From JAQVYB01 sp964490935 (GTDB lineage Bacteria; Verrucomicrobiota; Kiritimatiellia; RZYC01), in contig CAZBEO010000004.1 in NCBI GenBank assembly GCA_964490935.1, forward strand, positions 20,178 to 84,177: a DNA stretch of 64,000 bases, given 5' to 3'. Positions 49,766-57,353 of this stretch are shown piece after piece; positions within the stretch are counted from its first letter, which is position 1; each line of letters opens with the position of its first letter. Below the pieces are notes generated by a model. It worked only from the letters and a program-made list of their open reading frames with translations, was not told the DNA's origin and did no database searches. Made by a program: the position numbers and the translations under genes.

Positions 49766-52173
49766 GGTACATCGGCGGTCAGGGTGTCGGGTTCGATATT
49801 CAATTCCGGTTCGGGCGAATCCGCAGGCGTTTCGTTTTGCAGATCGATTATGTCCTGAATGATGTTCAGGGCTTCATCCAGAATCAAATCGTTTTTAGGC
49901 GGGGCCTCGGCGTTTTTTTCGCCAGGGTCTTCTTTTTGTTCTTCCTCGGCGTAGTCGAGATCGTCGTTGGCGGTGGATTCCACGATAAAATCAGACATTT
50001 CGTTTTCTCTTCGGGCCATGGGCAGGCGGTCTTCCAGTCGAAGGGAAATAGTTTTGGATTGGCGTTGCTCGGCCAGGTAGGTGAGCAATTGTTCATAGGC
50101 GATGAAGCGGGGTTCTTCGGTGCGGCGCTTCGCGGAGCGGCCGCCTAGTTCCGCGATCAGTTCCTTCAGGGCGAAGGCGTGCCGGTAGATGGCCGGATCG
50201 ACCACGGTCCATTCCAGCGCACCGGGCAAGTATTCCTCGCCGATCTCCATGCTGTCGAGCACGGAGGGAATGATGAGGTCGGGGGTGATGCCTTTTTTCT
50301 GGGTGGAACCGCCGGCGATTCGATAGTAGCTGGCCGTCGTGAGCTTGAGGGACCCGAGTTTCGGGTTGTAGGTGCGCAGGGGAAAGAGGGTTTGTACGGT
50401 ACCTTTGCCGTGCGTTTTGGAATCGCCGACGATCAGCGCGCGCCCGTAGTCCTGCAGGGCACCTGCGAAGATTTCGGAGGCGGAGGCGCTTTGGCGGTTC
50501 ACTAGTACGAGCAGGGGGCCGGCATAGGCGATGGTGGGATCGCTGTCGGGCAGGGTGATGACGCGCTCTTCGGTTTTGACCTGCACCACGGGCCCGCTGT
50601 CGATAAAGAGTCCGGTCAATTCTACCGCTTCGGTGAGGGAGCCTCCGCCGTTATTGCGCAGGTCCAGAATGAGGCCTTCGATCTGGTTGGTGGCTAGATC
50701 GTACAGGATATTCTGCACATCGCGGGTAACGCTGCGGGCTTCGCGGTCGTTGCGGGCGTTGATGTCGGCATAGAAGTCGGGGATGGAGATGATGCCGATG
50801 GGGTAGGCGCGGCCTTGGGCGTTCGTCACGGAGGTGACGCGCCCCTTGGCGGCACCCTCTTCGAGTTTCACTTCATCGCGAATCAGATCGACCACTTTGA
50901 TGGTGGAGCCGGAGATGTCCGACGCCGGGATAACGTGCAACACGACACGGGTGTTTTTCTCGCCGCGTATTTTGCGGACGCTCTTGCTGAGCGGCCAGTG
51001 GAGTATGTCCACAGGTTCCTCATCGCCCTGACCCACGGCGACGATTTTATCGCCGGGTTGGAGGCGCCCGTCTTTTTCAGCGGGGCCGCCGGGAATGATG
51101 CGCACGATTTTGGCGGCACCGTCTTCGGAGCTGAGCAGGGCGCCGATGCCCACGAGCGAGAGCTTCATGCTGATGTCAAAATCCTCGGTGCTGTTTTGCG
51201 ACATATAATCGGAGTGTGGGTCATAGGCGTGGACAAACGAGGAGATGTAGAGGGGCAGCAGCCAGTGGGCATCATTGTCGTTCAGGACGCTGAGATATTG
51301 GCGGTATTCTTTGCGTATGGCTTCTTCCGGCGTGAGCTTGGGCGCGGGAAGTATCACCTCAGCGTTGTTCTCTTCTTCGGTCGCGGCCTCGCTCTCGGTA
51401 TCGCCATCGGTAGCGAAATCGCCTTCGGTCACTGCATCGCTCTCGACATCGGACACCAGTGCGTCTTCATTCTCAACGTCGGTCGCGGTTTCGCTCTCGC
51501 TTTCCACCGGCGGCCTCATCTCGCCCTCGCCCGGGATGTGAACCTGTACCTGATTTCCGGCCCCATCCTTATCCACCTTGGCGATACCCTCCATCACGTC
51601 CTCGGAGGCGACTTCTTTCTCCGCTTTTTCGCGGGCCTTTTTCTCTTCTGCCAGTTGCTCTGCCACGACTCGCGCCACGTACTGGTTTTTCACCTTTCTG
51701 CGCCAGAGGTCGTTCCACTCCTCTTCGGAGGCGGCCCAGGGCAAGTCTTTACGACGCCAGTTGTAGGATTCTTCTTTGTCCAGGTCGAACCCGGCATCGA
51801 GGATGGAGTCGACGAAATCAATTCGATTGCTGGCGCGGCCCATGAAGACTTCGTAGATATCGAAGGCCATGGAGAGATCGCCTGATTTCAGGCGTTCATC
51901 GAGGTTGGTGGCTTGGGCTTGAAAGGACTCGATGTCGGAGGCGAGAAAATAGGTGCGGTCGAAGTCGAGCAGGGAAATGAAGCGGTTGAGCGCGTTGGTG
52001 GCGATCTGGTCTTCAAACGAGGCATGGTTCAAATGTTTGTAGGGCATTTCATAGGTGATGATTTTCCCGGCCCGCGAGTAGGTATCGAGAGTCTCCGGCT
52101 GAACGGGTGCGAGGGCCTGGGCGGAGAGCGAGGCCGTTACAAACAAAAGAGCCGCAATCGTGCGCGTCATCAT
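49762..52173 (-). CDS. prc: Carboxy-terminal processing (tail-specific) protease Prc
   Basis: The 803 residues begin with a signal peptide (TIAALLFVTASLSAQALA). An N-terminal helical domain (MPYKHLNHASFEDQIATNAL) precedes a PDZ domain (about residues 335-420, LSLVGIGALLSSEDGAAKI), the S41 catalytic domain with RNNGGGSLTEAVELTG, nucleophile region NRQSASASEIFAGALQDYG and the Lys in THGKGTVQTLF. A C-terminal helical domain of Prc type follows. It degrades or processes periplasmic proteins by their C-terminal tails. An insert near residues 220-285 is very rich in Asp, Glu, Ser and Thr. ATG 52173 has AAAGGA upstream; a TTG at 52215 also opens the frame but is unlikely. The DUF2225 gene follows with a 4-base overlap. 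Confidence 0.95.
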   Translation of the reverse strand: MMTRTIAALLFVTASLSAQALAPVQPETLDTYSRAGKIITYEMPYKHLNHASFEDQIATNALNRFISLLDFDRTYFLASDIESFQAQATNLDERLKSGDLSMAFDIYEVFMGRASNRIDFVDSILDAGFDLDKEESYNWRRKDLPWAASEEEWNDLWRRKVKNQYVARVVAEQLAEEKKAREKAEKEVASEDVMEGIAKVDKDGAGNQVQVHIPGEGEMRPPVESESETATDVENEDALVSDVESDAVTEGDFATDGDTESEAATEEENNAEVILPAPKLTPEEAIRKEYRQYLSVLNDNDAHWLLPLYISSFVHAYDPHSDYMSQNSTEDFDISMKLSLVGIGALLSSEDGAAKIVRIIPGGPAEKDGRLQPGDKIVAVGQGDEEPVDILHWPLSKSVRKIRGEKNTRVVLHVIPASDISGSTIKVVDLIRDEVKLEEGAAKGRVTSVTNAQGRAYPIGIISIPDFYADINARNDREARSVTRDVQNILYDLATNQIEGLILDLRNNGGGSLTEAVELTGLFIDSGPVVQVKTEERVITLPDSDPTIAYAGPLLVLVNRQSASASEIFAGALQDYGRALIVGDSKTHGKGTVQTLFPLRTYNPKLGSLKLTTASYYRIAGGSTQKKGITPDLIIPSVLDSMEIGEEYLPGALEWTVVDPAIYRHAFALKELIAELGGRSAKRRTEEPRFIAYEQLLTYLAEQRQSKTISLRLEDRLPMARRENEMSDFIVESTANDDLDYAEEEQKEDPGEKNAEAPPKNDLILDEALNIIQDIIDLQNETPADSPEPELNIEPDTLTADVP

Positions 52174-52329
52174 AGAGTATCCTTTAAATGCTTCATGGGT
52201 TTTGGGCGGTGACAATAGTCTTTACTATGTGAAAGTTAAAGCTATTTTATCCGTTTTACCGCGTCCGGGTTTCTGCTAGGACGCCGTATTCGCGGGCCAA
52301 CAGATAATCAGAAGAAATGAGGTTGAGGA

Positions 52330-52695
52330 ATGAGTAATATGGATTTGGGTGATGTTCGGATTGATGCAAAGAATCTGTACCGCGAGGAGACCTTCACGGA
52401 TTTGCAGGTAGGTTCCATTCAAAGATTAACGCCAGTGCTCTCCGATGGCACACCCGATGCCGCACGCCAGCCGCAGTTTATGATCCGCACGCAGCTCATG
52501 TCGCCGATGGGTCCTGTGCCGGTGCACGCGCCGGTGGAGGCGGCCTCGATTGAAGAGGTGATTGAAAAGTTCCCGCAGGCGGTGCAGGAGGCGGTGGAAC
52601 GGATGGTGCGCGAAGCCGAGGAAATGCAGCGCGAGCAGGCGTCGCGCATTGTGGTGCCTGGGCGTAACGCCGGACCGGACCTTAAACTGGTCTAA
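52330..52695 (+). CDS. Small conserved hypothetical protein
   Basis: The product has 121 residues, is soluble and has no signal peptide. The N-terminal half is beta-like (VRIDAKNLYREETFTDLQVG, then SIQRLTPVLSDGT). The middle MIRTQLMSPMGPVPVHAPVE is followed by a charged helix (IEEVIEKFPQAVQEAVERMV). It has good codon quality and an RBS-like GAGG upstream of 52330, so it is a real gene. I do not recognise its family. It diverges from prc with a 156-base shared upstream region. Confidence 0.72.
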   Translation: MSNMDLGDVRIDAKNLYREETFTDLQVGSIQRLTPVLSDGTPDAARQPQFMIRTQLMSPMGPVPVHAPVEAASIEEVIEKFPQAVQEAVERMVREAEEMQREQASRIVVPGRNAGPDLKLV

Positions 52696-53114
52696 CCCTG
52701 GCAGGTTGACTCTTTCTGTGCCCTCTGCGTGTTCTGGGCAAAAATCCGGTTCTTCTGGGAACTTCGTGAAAAAACCAGATCCTTCTGGTGTGGTTGTCGA
52801 TTTTTTGAAAGGTCGGGACAACGACTAAGGCGTCGGCCCGTTTTTCCTCTCGGGGCCCGTGTCCCCACGGGCCAAGCGGAGAGTGAGCGTGCTTCAGGAG
52901 GGCGAGCGTCCCCGCGAGCCGTGCGGAGAGTAAGAGAAACAAGGAATGATCTGGAGAAAAACAAAAGGACGCTGGGGACAGCATCCCTCCCGAAATTCGT
53001 CGTTTTTCGCGGTGTTCTCCATCTGATCTTCCAAATCGCGATAGCGATTTTATCCAAACCGGGTTGGCACCCGGCGATCAGTCGGAAATCAGGCCATGGC
53101 AGAATCAACCAACG
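52696..53114. other. Intergenic region filled with repeat text
   Basis: This gap of 419 bases lies between the small gene and the pyrC 3' end. It includes 'cccacgggccaagcggagag' (52866-52885, also at 30171), GAGGGCGAGCGTCCCCGCGA (52898-52917), and a GGACGCTGGGGACAGCATCC unit (52967-52986). Short words such as 'ccctctgcgtgttctgggca' recall the mosaic of 13600 and 55800. No gene is supported. Confidence 0.6.
52967..52991 (+). repeat. GGACGCTG-type dispersed repeat, copy 3
   Basis: Differs at one base (GGGG for GAGG) from copies 1 and 2. Together with the upstream 'cccacgggccaagcggagag' and an AAACAAGGAATGAT-like lead-in it repeats the composite element of the 30165-30266 region, extended here by about 35 extra bases. 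Confidence 0.8.
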
Positions 53115-54425
53115 TCAAGTGGGTGTGGGGAACCCGCTTTGGTTCGAGGTGATGCGTCCGCGGTGGATGGTCAGCATGGGGCGTGCGCTCAGGGTCCATC
53201 CGAGAAACGGGGTGTTCGCTGACAGCGAGGCGAAGTCCTCGGCACGGACCGTCCAGTTTGCATTGGGATTGATGAGCAGGAGGTCGGCGGGTTCGCCCAA
53301 CGTTAGGGATGGCACGGGCCGTCCAATCAATTCGTTAGGGTTCATGGTCCAGCGGCGTACCCAGTCCAGCGGCGAGAGCATGCCGCTCTCCACGAGTATT
53401 TCGTAGGTCACGCCCACGGCGGTTTCGAGCCCGATGATGCCGAACGGCGCATGCAGGAATCCCTTCCGTTTGGCTTCGGCAGTATGCGGTGCATGATCGG
53501 TGGCGAGGATGCCGACAACGCCCTCAACGACGGCCTCGCGCAGGGCCCGCCGATCCTCGGCCGAGCGGAGCGGCGGATTCATTTTGAAGGAGGGGTTGTT
53601 CGGGTCCACGTCGTCGTCGGTGAGTGCCAGATGATGCGGGGTGGCCTCGGCGGTGACGGGCAGCCCCCGCGACTGCGCGTCGCGAATCAGCTCGATGCTT
53701 TCACGTGCTGAGAGATGTTGAATGTGCATCCGGCATCCAGTTCGGTCAGCCAGTTCGATGTCGCGGCGCACGATGTTCACTTCGGAGGCGGAGGGGATGC
53801 CGGGCAGGCTGGCACGTACGGCGGCGGCTCCTTCGTGCATGACGCCTTTAACTGGCAGGGTGGAATCTTCGGCGTGGTCCATGATAGGAATATTCAATCG
53901 TGCGGCGGCGCACGCGGCGGTCCGCATGAGTTCGGCGGAGGCGGGGGTGCTTCCATCATCCGTGAAGGCCACCACGCCGGCTTCCTTCAGGGCCTCAAAA
54001 TCGACGGGTTGCCGTCCGAGGCGTCCGAGCGAGATGCACCCGGATGCGAGTACTTCACAGGGGGCGTTTTCGGCCTTGGCCAGCATGGCGCGAAGGACGT
54101 CGGGGTGATCTAGGGAGGGGGAGGTGTTGGGCATGGCGACCACACGGGTGAAACCACCGCGTGCAGCGGCCTGTGTGCCGGAGGCGATGGTTTCGGCGGC
54201 TTCGTGGCCTGGTTCGCGCAGATGTACATGCACATCGGTCAGGGCGGGGCAGACGATCCAGCCGGGGACGTTCAGTACCCTGCACGAGGAGGAGAGAACG
54301 CGCGGGGGTGGGCGCAGGCGTCCATCGGCTATGTACAGGTCGCCCGTTACGTCCTGATTGGAGAGCGGGTCCAGGATGCGTACATTCTGTAGGAGCAGTT
54401 CATGGATGGGTTCGTTATTTTTCAT
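53115..54425 (-). CDS. pyrC: Dihydroorotase
   Basis: The product has 436 residues, typical of the type I dihydroorotases. The amidohydrolase zinc motif is DVHVHLREPGHEAAETIASG, with further ligands at the His of MDHAEDSTLP (about 178), the His of HIQHLSARESIEL (about 230) and the Asp of ATDHAPHTAEAKRKG (about 310). It closes carbamoyl aspartate to dihydroorotate in pyrimidine synthesis. All catalytic residues are present, so it is the active form and not a PyrC-like structural partner. It is monocistronic on the minus strand. Confidence 0.95.
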   Translation of the reverse strand: MKNNEPIHELLLQNVRILDPLSNQDVTGDLYIADGRLRPPPRVLSSSCRVLNVPGWIVCPALTDVHVHLREPGHEAAETIASGTQAAARGGFTRVVAMPNTSPSLDHPDVLRAMLAKAENAPCEVLASGCISLGRLGRQPVDFEALKEAGVVAFTDDGSTPASAELMRTAACAAARLNIPIMDHAEDSTLPVKGVMHEGAAAVRASLPGIPSASEVNIVRRDIELADRTGCRMHIQHLSARESIELIRDAQSRGLPVTAEATPHHLALTDDDVDPNNPSFKMNPPLRSAEDRRALREAVVEGVVGILATDHAPHTAEAKRKGFLHAPFGIIGLETAVGVTYEILVESGMLSPLDWVRRWTMNPNELIGRPVPSLTLGEPADLLLINPNANWTVRAEDFASLSANTPFLGWTLSARPMLTIHRGRITSNQSGFPTPT

Positions 54426-54479
54426 GGCACCCGGTTTTTCCTTGTTTTTTTGAAAGAGGTGGTGAGTATAGCCAGCGTT

Positions 54480-54689
54480 ATGCGTAAAGGGTATCTATTT
54501 TTCCGTTGTCTGGGTTATCTCGCCGGCATTCTGGGTGCGGTGTGTCTGTTTGTTTTGAAGGAGGTTTCCTGGGCAGAGCAGGTGGGGATGGGACTGCTGG
54601 GGCTGATGTTTGTTTCGTTTCTTCTTTCCTTTGTGGTGTTTGTCTGGCTCAAGCTGGATTTTCACCGGCGAGATGACGAAACAAAATAA
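54480..54689 (+). CDS. Small membrane protein, function unknown
   Basis: The product has 69 residues with two membrane segments: FFRCLGYLAGILGAVCLFVL (about 7-26) and LLGLMFVSFLLSFVVFVWLKL (about 39-59), and a charged C-terminus (DFHRRDDETK). The ATG at 54480 is preceded by a modest GTGGTGAG. I know no family. It lies upstream of rplM but a separate promoter for rplM starts within 15 bases of its stop. Confidence 0.65.
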   Translation: MRKGYLFFRCLGYLAGILGAVCLFVLKEVSWAEQVGMGLLGLMFVSFLLSFVVFVWLKLDFHRRDDETK

Positions 54690-54702
54690 TGCGGAAATGA
54701 AT

Positions 54703-54731
54703 TTGACACCCCTATAGGCCTCGGCTATGTT
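54703..54731 (+). promoter_or_regulatory. Sigma-70-type promoter for rplM-rpsI
   Basis: TTGACA at 54703-54708 and TATGTT at 54726-54731 with the optimal 17-base spacing, 46 bases upstream of the rplM start. It is the clearest housekeeping promoter in the window. Confidence 0.8.
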
Positions 54732-54777
54732 TTGCCGCTGTCTTTCAAAAAATAGAGCAGCATTTAAGGGAATACCG

Positions 54778-55209
54778 ATGAAGTCATTTGCAGCAAAAAC
54801 GGAAGAGGCCGAACGTTCATGGATGGTGGTGGATGCCACGGATCAACCCACGGGGCGTTTGGCGGTGCGCATTGCAGAAGTTCTGCGTGGAAAAGATAAG
54901 CCGACGTTCACCCCGAATGCCGACATGGGTGGCTTCGTGGTGGTGGTCAATGCCGAGAAGATTAAACTATCGGGCGGCAAGGACGAAAAGAAAATTTACA
55001 AGCATTATACGGGCTATTCGAGCGGTCTTCGTCAATATCCGGCCAAGACCGTGCGTGAAAAAGACCCGACGCGAATCATCACGCAGGCCGTTCGCGGCAT
55101 GTTGCCGAAGAATCGCCTGAGCCGCGTATTGATGAAGAGATTAAAAGTGTATGCGGGGGCCGAGCATCCTCACGAAGCTCAGCAGCCGCAGCAAGTTGTA
55201 TTGTTGTAA
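54778..55209 (+). CDS. rplM: 50S ribosomal protein L13
   Basis: The product has 143 residues. It matches uL13 with SWMVVDATDQPTGRLAVRIA near the N-terminus, PTFTPNADMGGFVVVVNAEK, KIYKHYTGYSSGLRQ and the AVRGMLPKNRLSRVLMKRLK motif, ending in KVYAGAEHPHEAQQPQ. It assembles early in the large subunit. ATG 54778 follows AAGGGAA. rpsI is 27 bases downstream, the conserved pairing. Confidence 0.98.
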   Translation: MKSFAAKTEEAERSWMVVDATDQPTGRLAVRIAEVLRGKDKPTFTPNADMGGFVVVVNAEKIKLSGGKDEKKIYKHYTGYSSGLRQYPAKTVREKDPTRIITQAVRGMLPKNRLSRVLMKRLKVYAGAEHPHEAQQPQQVVLL

Positions 55210-55236
55210 TTCACCGAGGAATAAAGGGAGCATATT

Positions 55237-55635
55237 GTGGCACAGAAAGTGGTAGAATACGCGGCAACCGGACGCCGCAAAGAGGCCGTGGCCCGGATTA
55301 AATTGGCGCTGGGTGTTGGCAAGACAACGGTCAATGGACAATCCCTGCAGGATTATTTCAAAACGGAAACGATGAGTACCTTCGTGGTAGCGCCACTGGT
55401 GCTGACCGATACGCTCAAGAAATATGATATAGTCGCGAAGGTCAGTGGCGGTGGCTTGCGCGGTCAGGCTGGAGCCATCCGTCACGGGTTGGCTCGGGCC
55501 TTGGTACTGGCAGACGAGGCCACCAAGGAAGCCCTCAAGGGTGGTGGGTTCCTCACGCGCGATTCGCGTATGAAGGAACGTAAGAAGACCGGTCAGCCGG
55601 GTGCTCGCGCTCGCTTCCAGTTCTCGAAACGTTAA
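55237..55635 (+). CDS. rpsI: 30S ribosomal protein S9
   Basis: The product has 132 residues starting at GTG 55237 (GGGAG upstream). It matches uS9 with AATGRRKEAVARIKLALGVG, the central VSGGGLRGQAGAIRHGLARAL, and a C-terminal SRMKERKKTGQPGARARFQF leading to the conserved terminal Lys-Arg that contacts P-site tRNA (here FSKR). It ends with a clear terminator 27 bases downstream. Confidence 0.98.
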   Translation: MAQKVVEYAATGRRKEAVARIKLALGVGKTTVNGQSLQDYFKTETMSTFVVAPLVLTDTLKKYDIVAKVSGGGLRGQAGAIRHGLARALVLADEATKEALKGGGFLTRDSRMKERKKTGQPGARARFQFSKR

Positions 55636-55885
55636 GCGAACAAAGCTTTATCAGCTTGATTACCCCGGGCATTCCGTGCTCGGGGTTTTTTTATGGAAGG
55701 AGAGGGTCTCTCGATTTTGCATTTGGGAGAAAGAGGTCCTCACACAAAAGCACCAAGACACCAAGAAAGAAGACCTTCGCGGGGAGAGGGGGATATTCTC
55801 TCGCAAAGCTCGCGGAGAGCGCAGAGGAAAGATTGGCCGCGAAAGAACGCAGGGAACGCGAAATAAAAGGATGGGAGATCGTCGT
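55636..55885. other. Intergenic region between rpsI and argJ
   Basis: 250 bases. It contains the rpsI terminator (55662-55693) and then mosaic repeat text: 'agcaccaagacaccaagaaa' near 55750 and 'tctcgcaaagctcgcggaga' near 55799 followed by 'gcgcagaggaaagattggcc'. A related 'tctcgcaaaggtcgtggagc' lies at 57073, after argJ. Confidence 0.55.
55662..55693 (+). terminator. Rho-independent terminator after rpsI
   Basis: Stem ACCCCGGGCA (55662-55671) and TGCTCGGGGT (55677-55686) with loop TTCCG and a T run after it. It closes the rplM-rpsI transcript. Confidence 0.92.
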
Positions 55886-57070
55886 ATGAAGACCTCATTG
55901 CCATTGCCGAAACATTTTCAGGCGGCGGGGATTGCCGCAGGTATCAAGCAGCAGAACGTGTTGGATATGGCGCTGCTCTATAGCACCGTGCCCGCCGTCG
56001 TTGCCGGAACCTTTACCACCAACAAGATCAAAGCGGCCTCCGTGAAGCTTTGCATGGCCCGCATTGAACAGGCCGAGAGCGGTCAGGCTGTGATCATCAA
56101 CAGCGGAAACGCCAATGCCTGCACCGGTAAGCAGGGCGTACTCGATGCCGCAGCCATGGCCGCAAAAACCGCCGCAACGTTGGGCGTTCGCGAGGACCAA
56201 GTCTACGTCTGCTCCACCGGGCGTATTGGTGTACCGCTTCCGATGCCCTGCATTGAAAAAGGAATTGAGCAGGCCGTGCCGCATCTCTCCGAAGAACACG
56301 GCGCACTGGCCGCGCAGGCCATCATGACCACCGATACCCGCCCGAAAACCTTTACCGAAACCCTGATGGTGGATGGATGCGAAGTCCGCCTGACCGCGCT
56401 GGCAAAAGGGGCGGGGATGATCGAGCCAAACATGGCTACCATGCTGGCCTTCCTGCTGACGGATGCCGCTGTGGAGAAGCGCGCCCTGCGGGCCGCCCTG
56501 CGTGAATCGGTGACGAAGAGTTTCAACCGCATCAGCGTGGATGGGGATATGAGTACGAACGATACGGTCCTGTGCTTTGCGAACGGTGTTGCGGGCAATC
56601 AGCTCCTGAAGCCCGGCCACGACCAGTGGGATGCGTTTTGCGCCCTGCTGGACCGGGCCACGTACGCCTTGGCCATGATGATCATCGGCGATGGAGAAGG
56701 CGCGAAGAAAGTGGTGACCATTACGGTGAATGGAGCGGCGACCGACGAAGACGCCGAACGTGCGGCACGCGCCATAGCCAATTCTCTGCTCGTGAAGACC
56801 TCCTGGGTGCTGCGTGATGCCAACTGGGGACGCGTGATGGATGCCTTGGGTTACTCGGGTGCCGACGTGCAGGAATCCTCCGTGGACATTTTTTATAATG
56901 ACGCGCCCGCCGTCCTAGGCGGCGTGGCGGCGGATACACCCGAAGAAGTCTTGCGGCAGGCGGTTGATTCTGCGGCGTTCAGCATCACGGTGGACTTACA
57001 TCTCGGCATCGGCACGGCCACGGTCTATTCATGCGACTGCACGGAAGAGTATGTGAAAATCAACGTCTGA
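55886..57070 (+). CDS. argJ: Bifunctional ornithine acetyltransferase / N-acetylglutamate synthase
   Basis: The product has 394 residues from ATG 55886. ArgJ is an Ntn-hydrolase fold that self-cleaves: KGAGMIEPNMATMLAF holds the nucleophile Thr after MA, and the C-terminal half has HLGIGTATVYSCDCTEEYVK. The early FTTNKIKAASVKLC and SGNANACTGKQG segments line the active site. It makes N-acetylglutamate and ornithine in the arginine pathway, allowing acetyl recycling. The open frame to 55601 adds unrelated residues; ATG 55871 is an alternative start. argS is also in the window but not adjacent. Confidence 0.95.
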   Translation: MKTSLPLPKHFQAAGIAAGIKQQNVLDMALLYSTVPAVVAGTFTTNKIKAASVKLCMARIEQAESGQAVIINSGNANACTGKQGVLDAAAMAAKTAATLGVREDQVYVCSTGRIGVPLPMPCIEKGIEQAVPHLSEEHGALAAQAIMTTDTRPKTFTETLMVDGCEVRLTALAKGAGMIEPNMATMLAFLLTDAAVEKRALRAALRESVTKSFNRISVDGDMSTNDTVLCFANGVAGNQLLKPGHDQWDAFCALLDRATYALAMMIIGDGEGAKKVVTITVNGAATDEDAERAARAIANSLLVKTSWVLRDANWGRVMDALGYSGADVQESSVDIFYNDAPAVLGGVAADTPEEVLRQAVDSAAFSITVDLHLGIGTATVYSCDCTEEYVKINV

Positions 57071-57353
57071 GAGATTTTCTCGCAAAGGTCGTGGAGCGCG
57101 CAGAAAAAATTAGTATGGATCAATTTGCCCTTCGAGTGCTCTGCGTGAAAATTTTTTGCCGTCCCTGAGGAGTCTCTGGATGCTGCAAAATCCTGTTTTA
57201 AAAGTGTTGTTCTTTCAACGCCTCAGGGCATAATCTGCTTGGTCGTTTCGGTCCGCAAGCGGGGTGGGGTGGAAAGCAGGGAGCGATACCTCTTCCGTAG
57301 GATGGTTTGGGCGATTTGTGTTGTTGAATGGTTCACCATATCGTGGAGGTCTT
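57071..57353. other. Intergenic region before the giant gene
   Basis: These 283 bases hold mosaic repeat text (57073-57180, with 'tctcgcaaaggtcgtggagc' and 'gagtgctctgcgtgaaaatt') and then a stretch without repeats that should carry the promoter of the giant gene. A GGAGG lies 4 bases before ATG 57354. I see no clear -35/-10 pair. Confidence 0.5.
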
